Below the pieces are notes generated by a model that saw only the letters and a program-made list of their open reading frames with translations, did no database searches and was not told the DNA's origin. From Chlorobiota bacterium (lineage in GTDB: Bacteria; Bacteroidota; Ignavibacteria; OLB7), in assembly GCA_016700335.1 (NCBI GenBank), contig CP065014.1, forward strand, positions 595,001 through 659,000: 64,000 nucleotides of DNA, in the 5' to 3' direction. Each line of letters opens with the position of its first letter. Within the stretch, counting starts at the first letter, position 1. Shown here piece by piece: positions 55,734 to 64,000 of the stretch. Made by a program: the position numbers and the translations under genes.

Positions 55734-56468
55734 ATGAAATATATTCTAATTTTTTTAATATTGATTCTAAATTTAACTACAACTTTTTCTCAACAAGTTG
55801 AAGAAATAATTTCCAAACACATTAACGCTATTGGTGGTTCCGAGCTTTGGGGAAAAGTTAATAGCATATCATATAATGGATATGTGAAAATGAATGGAGG
55901 TCAGAAAGCAAAAATATTAAATCTATTAACTCGAAACCCATTAGCAAATTATCTAGAATTTGCATGGCAGGGAATGGTAAAAAAATCAGCATTTAAAAAT
56001 GGGAAAGGTTGGAGCTATTCTCCATTTAATGGTAAAAGAACTGCAGACCCAATGAATGAAATGAGTATTAAAACTTCGATATTAAATTCAGATCCACAAG
56101 GTCATTTATTGAATTATAAAACTGATGGTTCAAGCGTTGAGTATTTGGGATTAGAGGATGTGGAAGGGAATGATGTTTATAAAATAAGATTAGTAACTAA
56201 GGAAAACGATATGATATATTATTATATAGACGTGCAAACATTTTTCATACTTCGTGAGGATATAAAAGTAAAAACTAAAGATTCTGAAAATACAACTAAT
56301 AGTCTTTTTTCAGATTTCAGGAAAACAGAATTTGGAATTGTTTTACCTTACTTTGTTCAAGGGGCAGATTCAGAAGGCAATGGATATGGAAGTGGAAGTT
56401 TTTATGAGAAAATAGAAGTCAATAATAAAGTTAATGATTCTTTGTTTGATATGCCAAGTAAATTTTAA
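55734..56468 (+). CDS. Secreted LolA-fold-like lipoprotein-sorting-type protein
   Basis: 244 residues with a signal peptide (to about residue 19). IISKHINAIGGSELWGKVNS is the usual start of Bacteroidota proteins annotated as outer-membrane lipoprotein-sorting-like. The body is beta-rich (LEDVEGNDVYKIRLVTKEND, YYIDVQTFFILRED), as in LolA/LppX folds. Related proteins may carry hydrophobic cargo through the periplasm. No Lol partner is adjacent. Its stop abuts the stop of a convergent gene. Confidence 0.65.
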   Translation: MKYILIFLILILNLTTTFSQQVEEIISKHINAIGGSELWGKVNSISYNGYVKMNGGQKAKILNLLTRNPLANYLEFAWQGMVKKSAFKNGKGWSYSPFNGKRTADPMNEMSIKTSILNSDPQGHLLNYKTDGSSVEYLGLEDVEGNDVYKIRLVTKENDMIYYYIDVQTFFILREDIKVKTKDSENTTNSLFSDFRKTEFGIVLPYFVQGADSEGNGYGSGSFYEKIEVNNKVNDSLFDMPSKF

Positions 56469-57074
56469 TTATGATTTAGCAGTAGTTTTCCATTTAATTT
56501 TATATTTTGCTTTTTGAGAAATAGTTTTAGAATGATTATCTTTATTTTCATTTATAGAAAAAAATACTAAGTATAAAAATTCTGGAGATTCTGCAATTTT
56601 TGAAATTATTTTATTAACCGGTAAATTAAAAATGGAAATTGTTTTAGTAGCAAATACAACATCATTCTTACATGTTATGTCTTTATCAAATCTATGCCAA
56701 TTTATGCTTGAGTCATAGAACCAATAACTAAAGCTACTATCATCAATCATCAATTCTTTATCTGAATTAAAATCGGATTCAGCCATAGTTTTTGAAATAA
56801 CATCTCCTATAATATTACAATCAAGTTTTTCACATTTATCAAAAAAATCACTATTGTAAGAAGCATTCAAAAACACACCATTAATTTTTTTCATTTCAAT
56901 TTGAATTACAAAAGGAGCTTTTTTTATTTTTACAATATTGTCACGAACTTTAAATTCAGTTGAGTCTTGTTTGAATTTTACAATAAAGTATTGCTCTCCT
57001 TCGGGCATGAAGCCATAAAAAGAAAATATTAGAAAACAGAAAGTTAATATTTTAAAATTTGATTTTAAGCTCAT
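56469..57074 (-). CDS. Hypothetical secreted protein
   Basis: 202 residues from the ATG at 57074, chosen because a signal-like segment follows directly (FKILTFCFLIFSFYGF); an upstream ATG at 57122 would add 16 residues. Not recognised. The mature part is beta-rich, with DCNIIGDVISKTMAESDF and SSFSYWFYDSSINWHRFD. It converges with the LolA-like gene with no spacer. Confidence 0.55.
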   Translation of the reverse strand: MSLKSNFKILTFCFLIFSFYGFMPEGEQYFIVKFKQDSTEFKVRDNIVKIKKAPFVIQIEMKKINGVFLNASYNSDFFDKCEKLDCNIIGDVISKTMAESDFNSDKELMIDDSSFSYWFYDSSINWHRFDKDITCKNDVVFATKTISIFNLPVNKIISKIAESPEFLYLVFFSINENKDNHSKTISQKAKYKIKWKTTAKS

Positions 57075-57199
57075 TAAATAAAATAAATAATTTATAACTT
57101 CAATGAATGTAAGATTATTCATTAATATAAAATTACATATTGTTTAATTCGCAAAAATACAATTGTTTAATAAAAAATAACTTTCTATTTGTAAAATGC

Positions 57200-57207
57200 T
57201 AATTTTG
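57200..57207 (+). promoter_or_regulatory. Possible -7 box upstream of hldE
   Basis: TAATTTTG matches the TAnnTTTG consensus and lies 42 nt before the ATG at 57250. No clear -33 element was seen at the right spacing. Confidence 0.3.
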
Positions 57208-57249
57208 CTATGCTTCTAATTGTCAAATTAAAAATAATTGAAATCAATA

Positions 57250-57741
57250 ATGTTAACAAATTATAATAGAATTTTTACTTTAGAAAAATTAGTTTCTGTG
57301 TGTGAAGATCTACATAAAAAAAATAAAAAAATTGTATTTACAAATGGCTGTTTTGACTTATTACATATTGGCCATGTAAGATATTTGGAAGAGGCTTCAA
57401 AATTAGGGGATGTAGTTATAGTTGGAATTAATAGTGATTTATCTGTTAAAAAATTAAAAGGAAAGTCAAGACCTGTGATAACTGAACAGGAAAGAGCAGA
57501 GGTGATTTCATCGCTTAGGTGTGTTGATTATACAACAATTTTCAACGAGGAAACTCCATTAGAATTAATTAAATTATTAAAGCCTAATGTGTTAGTAAAA
57601 GGGGGTGATTATGATCCTTCCGCAAAATTTGGTGAAAAATATATTGTTGGAAGTGAATTTGTAAAAGAAGTAAAAGTTATAACATTTGTTGATGGAAAAT
57701 CTTCAAGTAAAATAATTGAACAATTAATTAATATCAAATAA
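57250..57741 (+). CDS. rfaE2: D-glycero-beta-D-manno-heptose 1-phosphate adenylyltransferase
   Basis: 163 residues from the ATG at 57250; a TTG four codons upstream is possible. It transfers AMP from ATP to heptose 1-phosphate in ADP-heptose synthesis for LPS. The nucleotidyltransferase motif is FTNGCFDLLHIGHVRYLEEA (H-x-G-H at 39-42), with INSDLSVKKLKG and VLVKGGDYDPS following. It is the separate C-terminal half of E. coli HldE; the kinase half is not in the window. It implies a heptose-containing outer-membrane glycolipid or S-layer glycan. Confidence 0.92.
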   Translation: MLTNYNRIFTLEKLVSVCEDLHKKNKKIVFTNGCFDLLHIGHVRYLEEASKLGDVVIVGINSDLSVKKLKGKSRPVITEQERAEVISSLRCVDYTTIFNEETPLELIKLLKPNVLVKGGDYDPSAKFGEKYIVGSEFVKEVKVITFVDGKSSSKIIEQLINIK

Positions 57742-57811
57742 AATTAATCTTAAATAAATCAATTTATAAAATTTCTTTAATATCTTTAATTAAAGAACAA
57801 GTAAAACTTTT

Positions 57812-59293
57812 TTAATTCAAATTATGTGCAAAAGATTTCAATTCATTTTCCATTTCAACAATCTGCAACATCTGATCTAAAAACCAAATATCGTATCCAG
57901 AAATTAATGCAATTTCATCTATTGAGATATTGAATTTTAGAGCATCATAAATATCAAAAATAGTTTCTGAAGTACGTTTTTTTAAACGATTGATGGTATC
58001 ATTTGAAGCAATTAAAATTTGTTCATTACTCATCTCTTCAATTTTATATCTTTCCTTGCCATCACCACCAAACCCATATCTACCTTGTTCCATAGAGCGA
58101 AGGGCTTTTTGAAGTGCTTCTTTGAAAGTTCTTCCAAAAGCCAATGCTTCACCAACTGACTTCATTTGAACCCCAAGTTCATCGTCTACATCTTTAAATT
58201 TTTGAAAATCCCATCTAGGAATTTTAACAACAACATAATCAATACTTGGTTCAAAATTAGCGGGAGTGGTTTTGGTTATATCATTTTGAATTTCATCTAA
58301 AGTATATCCAATGGCAAGTTTGGCAGCCATTTTTGCAATAGGGAATCCAGTAGCTTTTGAAGCTAAAGCACTACTCCTAGAAACCCTTGGATTCATCTCA
58401 ATAATTAACATTCTTCCATTCTTTGGGTTTAAAGCAAACTGCACATTAGATCCTCCTGTTTCAACCCCAATTTCTCTCATTATTTTAATTGCAGCATCTC
58501 TCATTCTTTGATACTCACGGTCTGTAAGGGTTTGAGCAGGTGCACAAGTAATCGAATCACCAGTATGAACTCCCATAGGATCACAATTTTCAATTGAGCA
58601 GATAATGGTAACGTTATCTTTAAAATCTCTCATCACTTCAAGCTCATATTCTTTCCAACCAATAACAGATTCTTCAACTAAAACTCTTTTAATAGGGCTT
58701 GCATTTAATCCATGTTCAAGTTTAATTCTATAATCATCTTCATTATAAGCAATTCCACCACCAGTCCCTCCTAATGTAAAGCTAGGCCTTATAATTGCAG
58801 GGTATCCAATTTGCTTTATTAATTCTAACCCTTCATTAATATTTTCAACAAAACCACCTTTTGCCATTTCAAGCCCAGCATTATTCATAGATTCTAAAAA
58901 CAATTCTCTATCTTCAGCTTTTTTAATTGCTTGCAAATTTGCACCAATCATTTTTACATTATATTTATCTAAAATACCTTTTTCAGCCGCTTGAACAGTA
59001 ACATTCAATGCTGTTTGCCCTCCCATTGTAGGTAAAATTGCATCTGGTTTTTCGATTGAAATAATTTTTTCTAAAATCTCAACTGTAATTGGTTCTACAT
59101 ATGTTGCATCTGCTAATTCTGGATCAGTCATTATAGTTGCAGGATTAGAATTTAAAAGAATAACCCTAATGCCTTCTTCGCGAAGAACCCTACAAGCTTG
59201 AGTACCAGAGTAGTCAAATTCACATGCTTGACCAATAACAATAGGACCAGCACCAATTACAATTACAGATTTAATATCAGTTCTAAGAGGCAT
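57812..59293 (-). CDS. carB: Carbamoyl-phosphate synthase large chain, N-terminal half (split CarB)
   Basis: 493 residues, about half of normal CarB (about 1070). It has the first ATP-grasp (carboxyphosphate) domain: VIVIGAGPIVIGQACEFDYSG, LLNSNPATIMTDPELAD, RPSFTLGGTGGGIAYN, EINMNPRVSRSS-type EMNPRVSRSSALASKATGFP, then the oligomerisation region (ETIFDIYDAL ... GYDIWFLDQMLQ). The frame ends cleanly, and only 70 nt separate it from the convergent rfaE2 gene, so no second half follows. Split carB genes are known from archaea and Aquifex. The second half must lie elsewhere. Confidence 0.93.
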   Translation of the reverse strand: MPLRTDIKSVIVIGAGPIVIGQACEFDYSGTQACRVLREEGIRVILLNSNPATIMTDPELADATYVEPITVEILEKIISIEKPDAILPTMGGQTALNVTVQAAEKGILDKYNVKMIGANLQAIKKAEDRELFLESMNNAGLEMAKGGFVENINEGLELIKQIGYPAIIRPSFTLGGTGGGIAYNEDDYRIKLEHGLNASPIKRVLVEESVIGWKEYELEVMRDFKDNVTIICSIENCDPMGVHTGDSITCAPAQTLTDREYQRMRDAAIKIMREIGVETGGSNVQFALNPKNGRMLIIEMNPRVSRSSALASKATGFPIAKMAAKLAIGYTLDEIQNDITKTTPANFEPSIDYVVVKIPRWDFQKFKDVDDELGVQMKSVGEALAFGRTFKEALQKALRSMEQGRYGFGGDGKERYKIEEMSNEQILIASNDTINRLKKRTSETIFDIYDALKFNISIDEIALISGYDIWFLDQMLQIVEMENELKSFAHNLN

Positions 59294-59463
59294 ATTTTAA
59301 TGAAATTTTATGTAAGTACAAATTTAAATTTCTAACATTGCAAAAATAAGATATTGAAAATAGTTAACAGATAATTTGTTCAAAATTTTATAAGATAGTT
59401 GAGAAGAATTATGAAATTTACTAATAAATAATTTCATTAAAACAAAAACAGAAGTAAAGTTTG

Positions 59464-59471
59464 TAAATTTG
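59464..59471 (+). promoter_or_regulatory. Possible -7 box upstream of nth
   Basis: TAAATTTG matches the TAnnTTTG consensus, 23 nt before the nth ATG. No convincing -33 element is visible. Confidence 0.3.
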
Positions 59472-59494
59472 TTTTCAATTTTAAATTAAAAAGT

Positions 59495-60139
59495 ATGAAT
59501 TCTAAAGAGAAACTAATAAACAGAGTTAATGTAATAATTGAAAAGTTAGAAAATGAATATACTGATGCAAAAATAGCTTTAGATTACAACACACCATTTG
59601 AACTACTTATTGCAACAATTTTAGCGGCTCAATGTACTGATTTGAGAGTAAACTTAGTGACTCCAAAGTTGTTTGAAAAATTTCCTACTCCACATCATTA
59701 TATTAAAGCAACTTTAGAAGAAATAGAAAAAGAAATTTTCTCAACTGGGTTTTACAAAAACAAAGCTAAATCTATACAAAATGCAAGTTATGAAATTGTA
59801 AATAATTTTGGTGGGGAAGTACCAAACACAATGGAAAATCTGCTGAAATTACCTGGCGTTGGAAGAAAAACAGCAAATGTTATTCTTGGTCATTGTTTTA
59901 ACAAACCAGTAATTGTGGTTGATACTCATGTAAAAAGAATTTCAAATTTATTATCTTTAGTAAATTCAAATTCTGCAGATGAAATTGAGTTCGAGTTGTT
60001 AAAAATAATTCAAGAAAATAAGCAAACTAATTTTTCTCATTTAATAGCAAATCATGGTAGGGCAATTTGCATTGCAAGAAGACCAAAATGTTCAATTTGT
60101 GTAATCAATAAACTATGTCCATCAAACATAGAAAATTGA
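59495..60139 (+). CDS. nth: Endonuclease III
   Basis: 214 residues, full length. It is the base-excision-repair glycosylase/AP lyase for oxidised pyrimidines. Helix-hairpin-helix with catalytic Lys is LPGVGRKTANVILGH (Lys125), and catalytic Asp143 is in VVDTHVKRIS. The [4Fe-4S] cysteines are Cys192, Cys199, Cys202 and Cys208 (C-x6-C-x2-C-x5-C). Confidence 0.96.
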   Translation: MNSKEKLINRVNVIIEKLENEYTDAKIALDYNTPFELLIATILAAQCTDLRVNLVTPKLFEKFPTPHHYIKATLEEIEKEIFSTGFYKNKAKSIQNASYEIVNNFGGEVPNTMENLLKLPGVGRKTANVILGHCFNKPVIVVDTHVKRISNLLSLVNSNSADEIEFELLKIIQENKQTNFSHLIANHGRAICIARRPKCSICVINKLCPSNIEN

Positions 60140-60202
60140 AAATATTAATCTTTATATCATTTTGTTCAAATTACTTTTGAATCAAGTATAATGGAATTAT
60201 TT

Positions 60203-61522
60203 TTAACTAAGTTTAAGTTTCTTAATAGAACTTGTATTGAGCAATCCAGTTGTTGGTGCATTAACAATTGAAAGAATATCTTTGCAATCAAAAATTGGAA
60301 AAATAGCTGGAATGTTTTTATCAGAAATTCCAAAAACACCTTTTAAAACTGAAGCATAGTAACACCGATAATCTATTTTAAATTGTAAATTAAAATCACC
60401 ATTCCCACCGATTAAGTTATTAAAATCTGGTAATCCGCCAAAAATTTTTCCACCTTTAACTTGAGATCCAAATACAAAATGATTTGATGCCATTCCATGA
60501 TCAGTACCAGAACCATTATCATTAACTCTTCTTCCAAACTCTGAGTAAGTCATTCCAGTAACTTTATCCTTTACGCCAAGTTTTTTCAAATCATCTGAAA
60601 ATGCTTTGATTGAATCAGATAAAGTTTTAAGTAGTTTATCATGACGTTGAAGCTGTGAAGCATGTGTATCAAATCCTTTCAAAGTTACCATATAAACTCT
60701 TGTTTGAAGACCACCAGCCACTAGTCTTGCAATAATTGCAAGTTCTTCAGCAAGTGAATTATCTTTTGGATAGGTTACCAAATTAGCAGCTTTAGAAGCT
60801 GCTCTTTTGATTGAATCAGCAAATTGAACAGATTGAGAACCTACTAAATTTACAAAGTTAAATTCTCTTCCAGCAGGAGTATCAGGCTCAATATTATCTT
60901 GTTTATTTATACCACTATTTACTAAATTATAAAATTCAGTTGGATCGGTTAAAGACATTGCAATAGAGGATCCACGTCCAGCAAATAATGATGAAGTTGC
61001 AGGGCTAATTTGAATTGCTGGTGGATCTGTTGGGGTTACATTTGGATAATTAGGGTATTCAGTTTTTAAAAATCTTCCAATCCAACCAGTATCTAATTTA
61101 TTTTTTAACTCACGGCTTGAAGCAGTATTCCAAATTTCTGTTCCTTCAAAATGAGACATTGTGTTATTTAAATAACCAATATTCTCAATTACAGCTAATT
61201 CTCCATTATCAAACAATTGCTTCATTCCAGTCATAGCAGAATGGAATCTTAATTGTGGTTCACCAATAATAGGTAATGCAGTCTCTTTTTTAATTCCAAT
61301 ATTTGGTCTAAGCTTATAATACATATCAATTTCAACTGGAACAACAGTATTTAAGCCATCGTTCCCCCCTTCAAGTTGAATAATTACAAGAACTCTATCA
61401 TTGGAAATTTGAGTTAACAAATTACTTAGTTTGCTTTTTGCAACAGCTTTAAAACCCAAGCCATTAACTATTAAAGGTAATGCAATTGCTGAACTTCTTT
61501 TTATAAATGAACGCCTAATCAT
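60203..61522 (-). CDS. DUF1501 family protein
   Basis: 439 residues. A twin-arginine-like leader (MIRRSFIKRSSAIALPL) suggests folded export. IIQLEGGNDGLNTVVPV, SHFEGTEIWNTA, VYMVTLKGFDTHASQLQRHD and YSEFGRRVNDNGSGTDHGMA are DUF1501 blocks, related to alkaline-phosphatase/sulfatase-like folds. The function is unknown. It lies 34 nt after the DUF1800 gene on the same strand, the usual pairing in Bacteroidota and Planctomycetes. Confidence 0.93.
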   Translation of the reverse strand: MIRRSFIKRSSAIALPLIVNGLGFKAVAKSKLSNLLTQISNDRVLVIIQLEGGNDGLNTVVPVEIDMYYKLRPNIGIKKETALPIIGEPQLRFHSAMTGMKQLFDNGELAVIENIGYLNNTMSHFEGTEIWNTASSRELKNKLDTGWIGRFLKTEYPNYPNVTPTDPPAIQISPATSSLFAGRGSSIAMSLTDPTEFYNLVNSGINKQDNIEPDTPAGREFNFVNLVGSQSVQFADSIKRAASKAANLVTYPKDNSLAEELAIIARLVAGGLQTRVYMVTLKGFDTHASQLQRHDKLLKTLSDSIKAFSDDLKKLGVKDKVTGMTYSEFGRRVNDNGSGTDHGMASNHFVFGSQVKGGKIFGGLPDFNNLIGGNGDFNLQFKIDYRCYYASVLKGVFGISDKNIPAIFPIFDCKDILSIVNAPTTGLLNTSSIKKLKLS

Positions 61523-61556
61523 TAATTGATTGTAAAAATTAAATTAAAAAATATTA

Positions 61557-63167
61557 TTATGTTAACTGGAAGTGAGGTAATCTCATAATAAATTTCATCA
61601 TGGATTTTATTCTTTCCTCTTTAATTTTATCAGAAATATTTTGCCATTCATAATCGGGTTGACCTTGAAGCAATGAATCTTTTATTTGCTTGAAAGTTTT
61701 ATCGTTTGGAGAATAAGCAAGCAAATGATTTGCTATTTGCTTGACTAAAAGATCAGGGTCATTTTTTCCAGACAATGAATTAATAAATGGCATTACATTG
61801 AAAATTGCTGAACCTGATTTATACTCAACTCCTTGAAAAATAGGATTAAGAACGTAAGTGTAAAATAAATTCTTACCATTTATAATTGAATCAGTTGCGG
61901 TTCTCCTTCTAGGTAATGTAGTAGTACTAATCCAAGACCTATGAAACTGCCAACCTTGAACTCCAGGAGGAGCAAATAAATTCATCCCTAAAGCCGTACA
62001 TTCTTGTTGAAAAAAGTGCAATAAAAATTCATCTTTTATTTCACCCGATTTCATTGGTCTTATAACAGATACAAATAATTCAGCAGGATTCTTAATCATA
62101 GAGCCTTTAATTGATTCATCATAAAAATGTTCACTCTTAAAAAGAACATTCAAAACTTTACCAACATCCCAATTACTATCTCTAAACACTTTTGATAATG
62201 GAGTAATAATATTCTCTTCAATAACTTCTGGAATAGGTGTAACTGGAGTTAAAGATACATCTGTATAAACAAAATATCGGTAGAGTTTACGAATTAAATA
62301 TTTTGATGTTTCTTCTTTTTCAAAAATTAAATTTATTAATGAGTTTAATTCTACTGAACCCAAATTATCCCCCTTAATAATTTTATTGTAGAAATTTTTA
62401 TCAGTATTATCATGTCCAGTAAGTAAATTATTCTCCACCGTAGCACCTGGGTTTTGTTCAAACAACCATTCCCAACCAGTAAGTGCTCTGGCTGCTTCTC
62501 TAACATCATTTTGAGTATAATTTGGGTTACCATTGTTATCATTCAAACCAATTGTAAACAACTCTTGAAGTTCTCTGGAGTAATTTTCTTGCAAAGTATT
62601 TTTTTTATTATTTCTGCCGTTTAAAAAAATAAGCATTGCTTTATCTGTTGTAATATCAACACACATTTGTTTGAAATTCCCAACTGAATTTCTTCTAAAC
62701 AATTGATTCTGATTATAAAAAAATCTTGCATCTGTATAAGAAGTTAAATAGTCCGAAGCAAAATGATTATGCCAAAATAAAACCATTCTCTCTCGAACAG
62801 ATAATCCATTGTTAATCATTAAACCAATCCACCACCTTCTCATTTCTTCTATAAATACTGAAGCATTTGATGTGCCAGGGTCTAGATATAAAATGTTTGC
62901 ATCTAACCAAGTCCCAACAAATCTTGATGGAGGAGGTAAAGTTGTTTCAGCAGTTGTTAGCTTATTAACTGCCTCAACTAAACCCATATTTACAACTGAA
63001 TTGATTTCAGAAACAGTAGGACCTATAACGGTTCGCCTTAGTAAATGTAAAGCAACAGTCTCATTCCATTCTCCGTTATATTGAACTAAACTAGGTGTTT
63101 TTGAGTTTAATTTAAAGTTAGAATTTTCCTTATTATTTTTTAACTTTAGAAAGTTTCTCCTATTCAT
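61557..63167 (-). CDS. DUF1800 family protein
   Basis: 536 residues. VALHLLRRTVIGPTVSEIN (about residues 36-54), LFWHNHFAS, NYSRELQELFTIGLNDNNG, YTQNDVREAARALTGW and PPGVQGWQFHRSWISTTTL are the family signature. There is no clear signal peptide. The function is unknown, but it is almost always encoded next to DUF1501, as here, so the two probably act together on the cell surface or in the periplasm. Confidence 0.93.
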   Translation of the reverse strand: MNRRNFLKLKNNKENSNFKLNSKTPSLVQYNGEWNETVALHLLRRTVIGPTVSEINSVVNMGLVEAVNKLTTAETTLPPPSRFVGTWLDANILYLDPGTSNASVFIEEMRRWWIGLMINNGLSVRERMVLFWHNHFASDYLTSYTDARFFYNQNQLFRRNSVGNFKQMCVDITTDKAMLIFLNGRNNKKNTLQENYSRELQELFTIGLNDNNGNPNYTQNDVREAARALTGWEWLFEQNPGATVENNLLTGHDNTDKNFYNKIIKGDNLGSVELNSLINLIFEKEETSKYLIRKLYRYFVYTDVSLTPVTPIPEVIEENIITPLSKVFRDSNWDVGKVLNVLFKSEHFYDESIKGSMIKNPAELFVSVIRPMKSGEIKDEFLLHFFQQECTALGMNLFAPPGVQGWQFHRSWISTTTLPRRRTATDSIINGKNLFYTYVLNPIFQGVEYKSGSAIFNVMPFINSLSGKNDPDLLVKQIANHLLAYSPNDKTFKQIKDSLLQGQPDYEWQNISDKIKEERIKSMMKFIMRLPHFQLT

Positions 63168-63352
63168 AAATATTATAATTGTTAGGATATAATTTTATAA
63201 TTTTAATTAAATATTAAAATTATTTAATTTTGTTAATTCTATATCGAACAAATTTAAGAATCAATTTTAATTAGATTTTTTTTATTTCAATTTACTTGAA
63301 TTTGTTCTGATTTAACACCTTTTTTGACAATTAATATTCGTAATTATTTTAA

Positions 63353-64000
63353 ATGAAAACTTTTTTTATATTTTTTGTATTTGCCATTGATTTAACAAAT
63401 ATCCATTCACAAACAATTTTTAAATCTCTAAATAAAGAAGAAGAAATTGAACAAAAAATTCAAAGGGATGAATGGATTGAATCTATGCACAGAATTGAGC
63501 CTGGTGTTAATCGATTTGTGATTGACGAGGAAAATGTTAAAGCAAGAAATCGTGAATCTGATAGTAAAAATAAACTTAACTTTTTCTCACAAGATACTAT
63601 AGCAAATTTGATTGGGAAGTGGAATGAAAGAGGAAGTGGGAATACAGCAGGAAGAATAGTTTATATAGATATCGACTTTGAAAGGAATATAATTTTTGCT
63701 GCTTCATCTGGTGGTCATATTTGGAAAGGGAATTATATTTCCGAACCTGTACCAAATGCAATTAATTGGAGGTGCCTAAATGATAATCAAAAAATTCAAA
63801 CTAATTTCATGAGATTAATCAAACTTCCTAATGGAAAAATGAGATTAATTGTTATTGGTGATAAAACTGGATTTTATTCTGATGATGATGGATTTAATTG
63901 GGTTGAATGTAAAGGTTTTGATGACATTAAAAAATGGGGTGGTTGGAAAAGAGCAATTTTAAAGGAAGGATCTAATGTGATTTATGCATTAGGTAATGAA
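63353..64000 (+). CDS. Secreted BNR/sortilin-like repeat protein, N-terminal part (cut by window edge)
   Basis: The ATG at 63353 opens 216 codons that run off the right edge. A signal peptide (MKTFFIFFVFAIDLTNIHS) precedes a region with GKWNERGSGNTAGRIVYIDI, IFAASSGGHIWKG and GFYSDDDGFNWVE, typical of BNR/VPS10-type beta-propeller repeats in Bacteroidota secreted proteins. A T9SS tail would be expected beyond the window. The pseudogene at 37.6 kb belongs to a similar family. Confidence 0.75.
   Translation, partial: MKTFFIFFVFAIDLTNIHSQTIFKSLNKEEEIEQKIQRDEWIESMHRIEPGVNRFVIDEENVKARNRESDSKNKLNFFSQDTIANLIGKWNERGSGNTAGRIVYIDIDFERNIIFAASSGGHIWKGNYISEPVPNAINWRCLNDNQKIQTNFMRLIKLPNGKMRLIVIGDKTGFYSDDDGFNWVECKGFDDIKKWGGWKRAILKEGSNVIYALGNE

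Noticed and set aside
57742..59293. carB shortened by a frameshift or stop mutation
   Set aside because: No CarB C-terminal coding sequence follows in any frame; only 70 nt remain before rfaE2. A clean gene split fits better.

Overview
The window comes from a strongly AT-rich genome of the Bacteroidota/Chlorobiota (FCB) group. At least five proteins end in a type IX secretion (T9SS) sorting domain. There is a DUF1800/DUF1501 pair, and several promoters resemble the Bacteroidetes -7 box TAnnTTTG. Many starts are TTG. The exact lineage cannot be fixed from this window. No rRNA, tRNA, CRISPR array, prophage or transposase gene was recognised.

Layout. 1-15 kb: two tandem Rieske proteins with twin-arginine leaders (at least one T9SS-tailed), a C-terminal processing protease, phosphotransacetylase, a CrtC-like lipocalin protein, AnmK, a GH113-like hydrolase, small stress or housekeeping proteins, a LexA/CI-like self-cleaving repressor, nuoA plus a frameshifted nuoB without the rest of the complex I operon, and a secreted cytochrome c/copper-monooxygenase-like protein. 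13-24 kb: SpoIID/LytB protein, Gfo/Idh/MocA oxidoreductase, SRAP protein, imidazolonepropionase, a flippase, lipocalin, SDR, and two T9SS-secreted hydrolases. 24-27.3 kb: a tightly overlapping signalling operon (multi-pass membrane protein, histidine kinase, receiver, receiver-adenylate cyclase). 27.3-38.9 kb: small metabolic enzymes interspersed with decaying sequence: a frameshifted membrane protein, a YCII-domain remnant, gene-poor stretches, and a T9SS/BNR-type pseudogene with three in-frame stops and a frameshift. 39-47 kb: a repeat-rich surface protein, an adaptor-permease-ATPase export operon, and a persulfide dioxygenase-rhodanese fusion.

48-55.3 kb is a compositionally distinct type I restriction-modification island: hsdM, a four-helix-bundle gene, fic, hsdS, a second fic and hsdR. 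The two Fic proteins carry self-inhibition motifs at opposite ends (C-terminal in the small one, N-terminal in the large one), so both look like switchable AMP-transferases. Short palindromic repeats have invaded this island: they flank the four-helix-bundle gene as 15-bp inverted repeats, supply the end of HsdM, and sit in frame inside hsdM and hsdR. This is the most unusual feature of the window and resembles in-frame palindromic elements known from Rickettsia.

55.7-64 kb: a LolA-fold-like secreted protein, the heptose-phosphate nucleotidyltransferase HldE/RfaE2 domain as a separate gene, a half-length carbamoyl-phosphate synthase large subunit (split carB), endonuclease III, the DUF1501/DUF1800 pair, and the start of a secreted BNR-like protein cut by the window edge.
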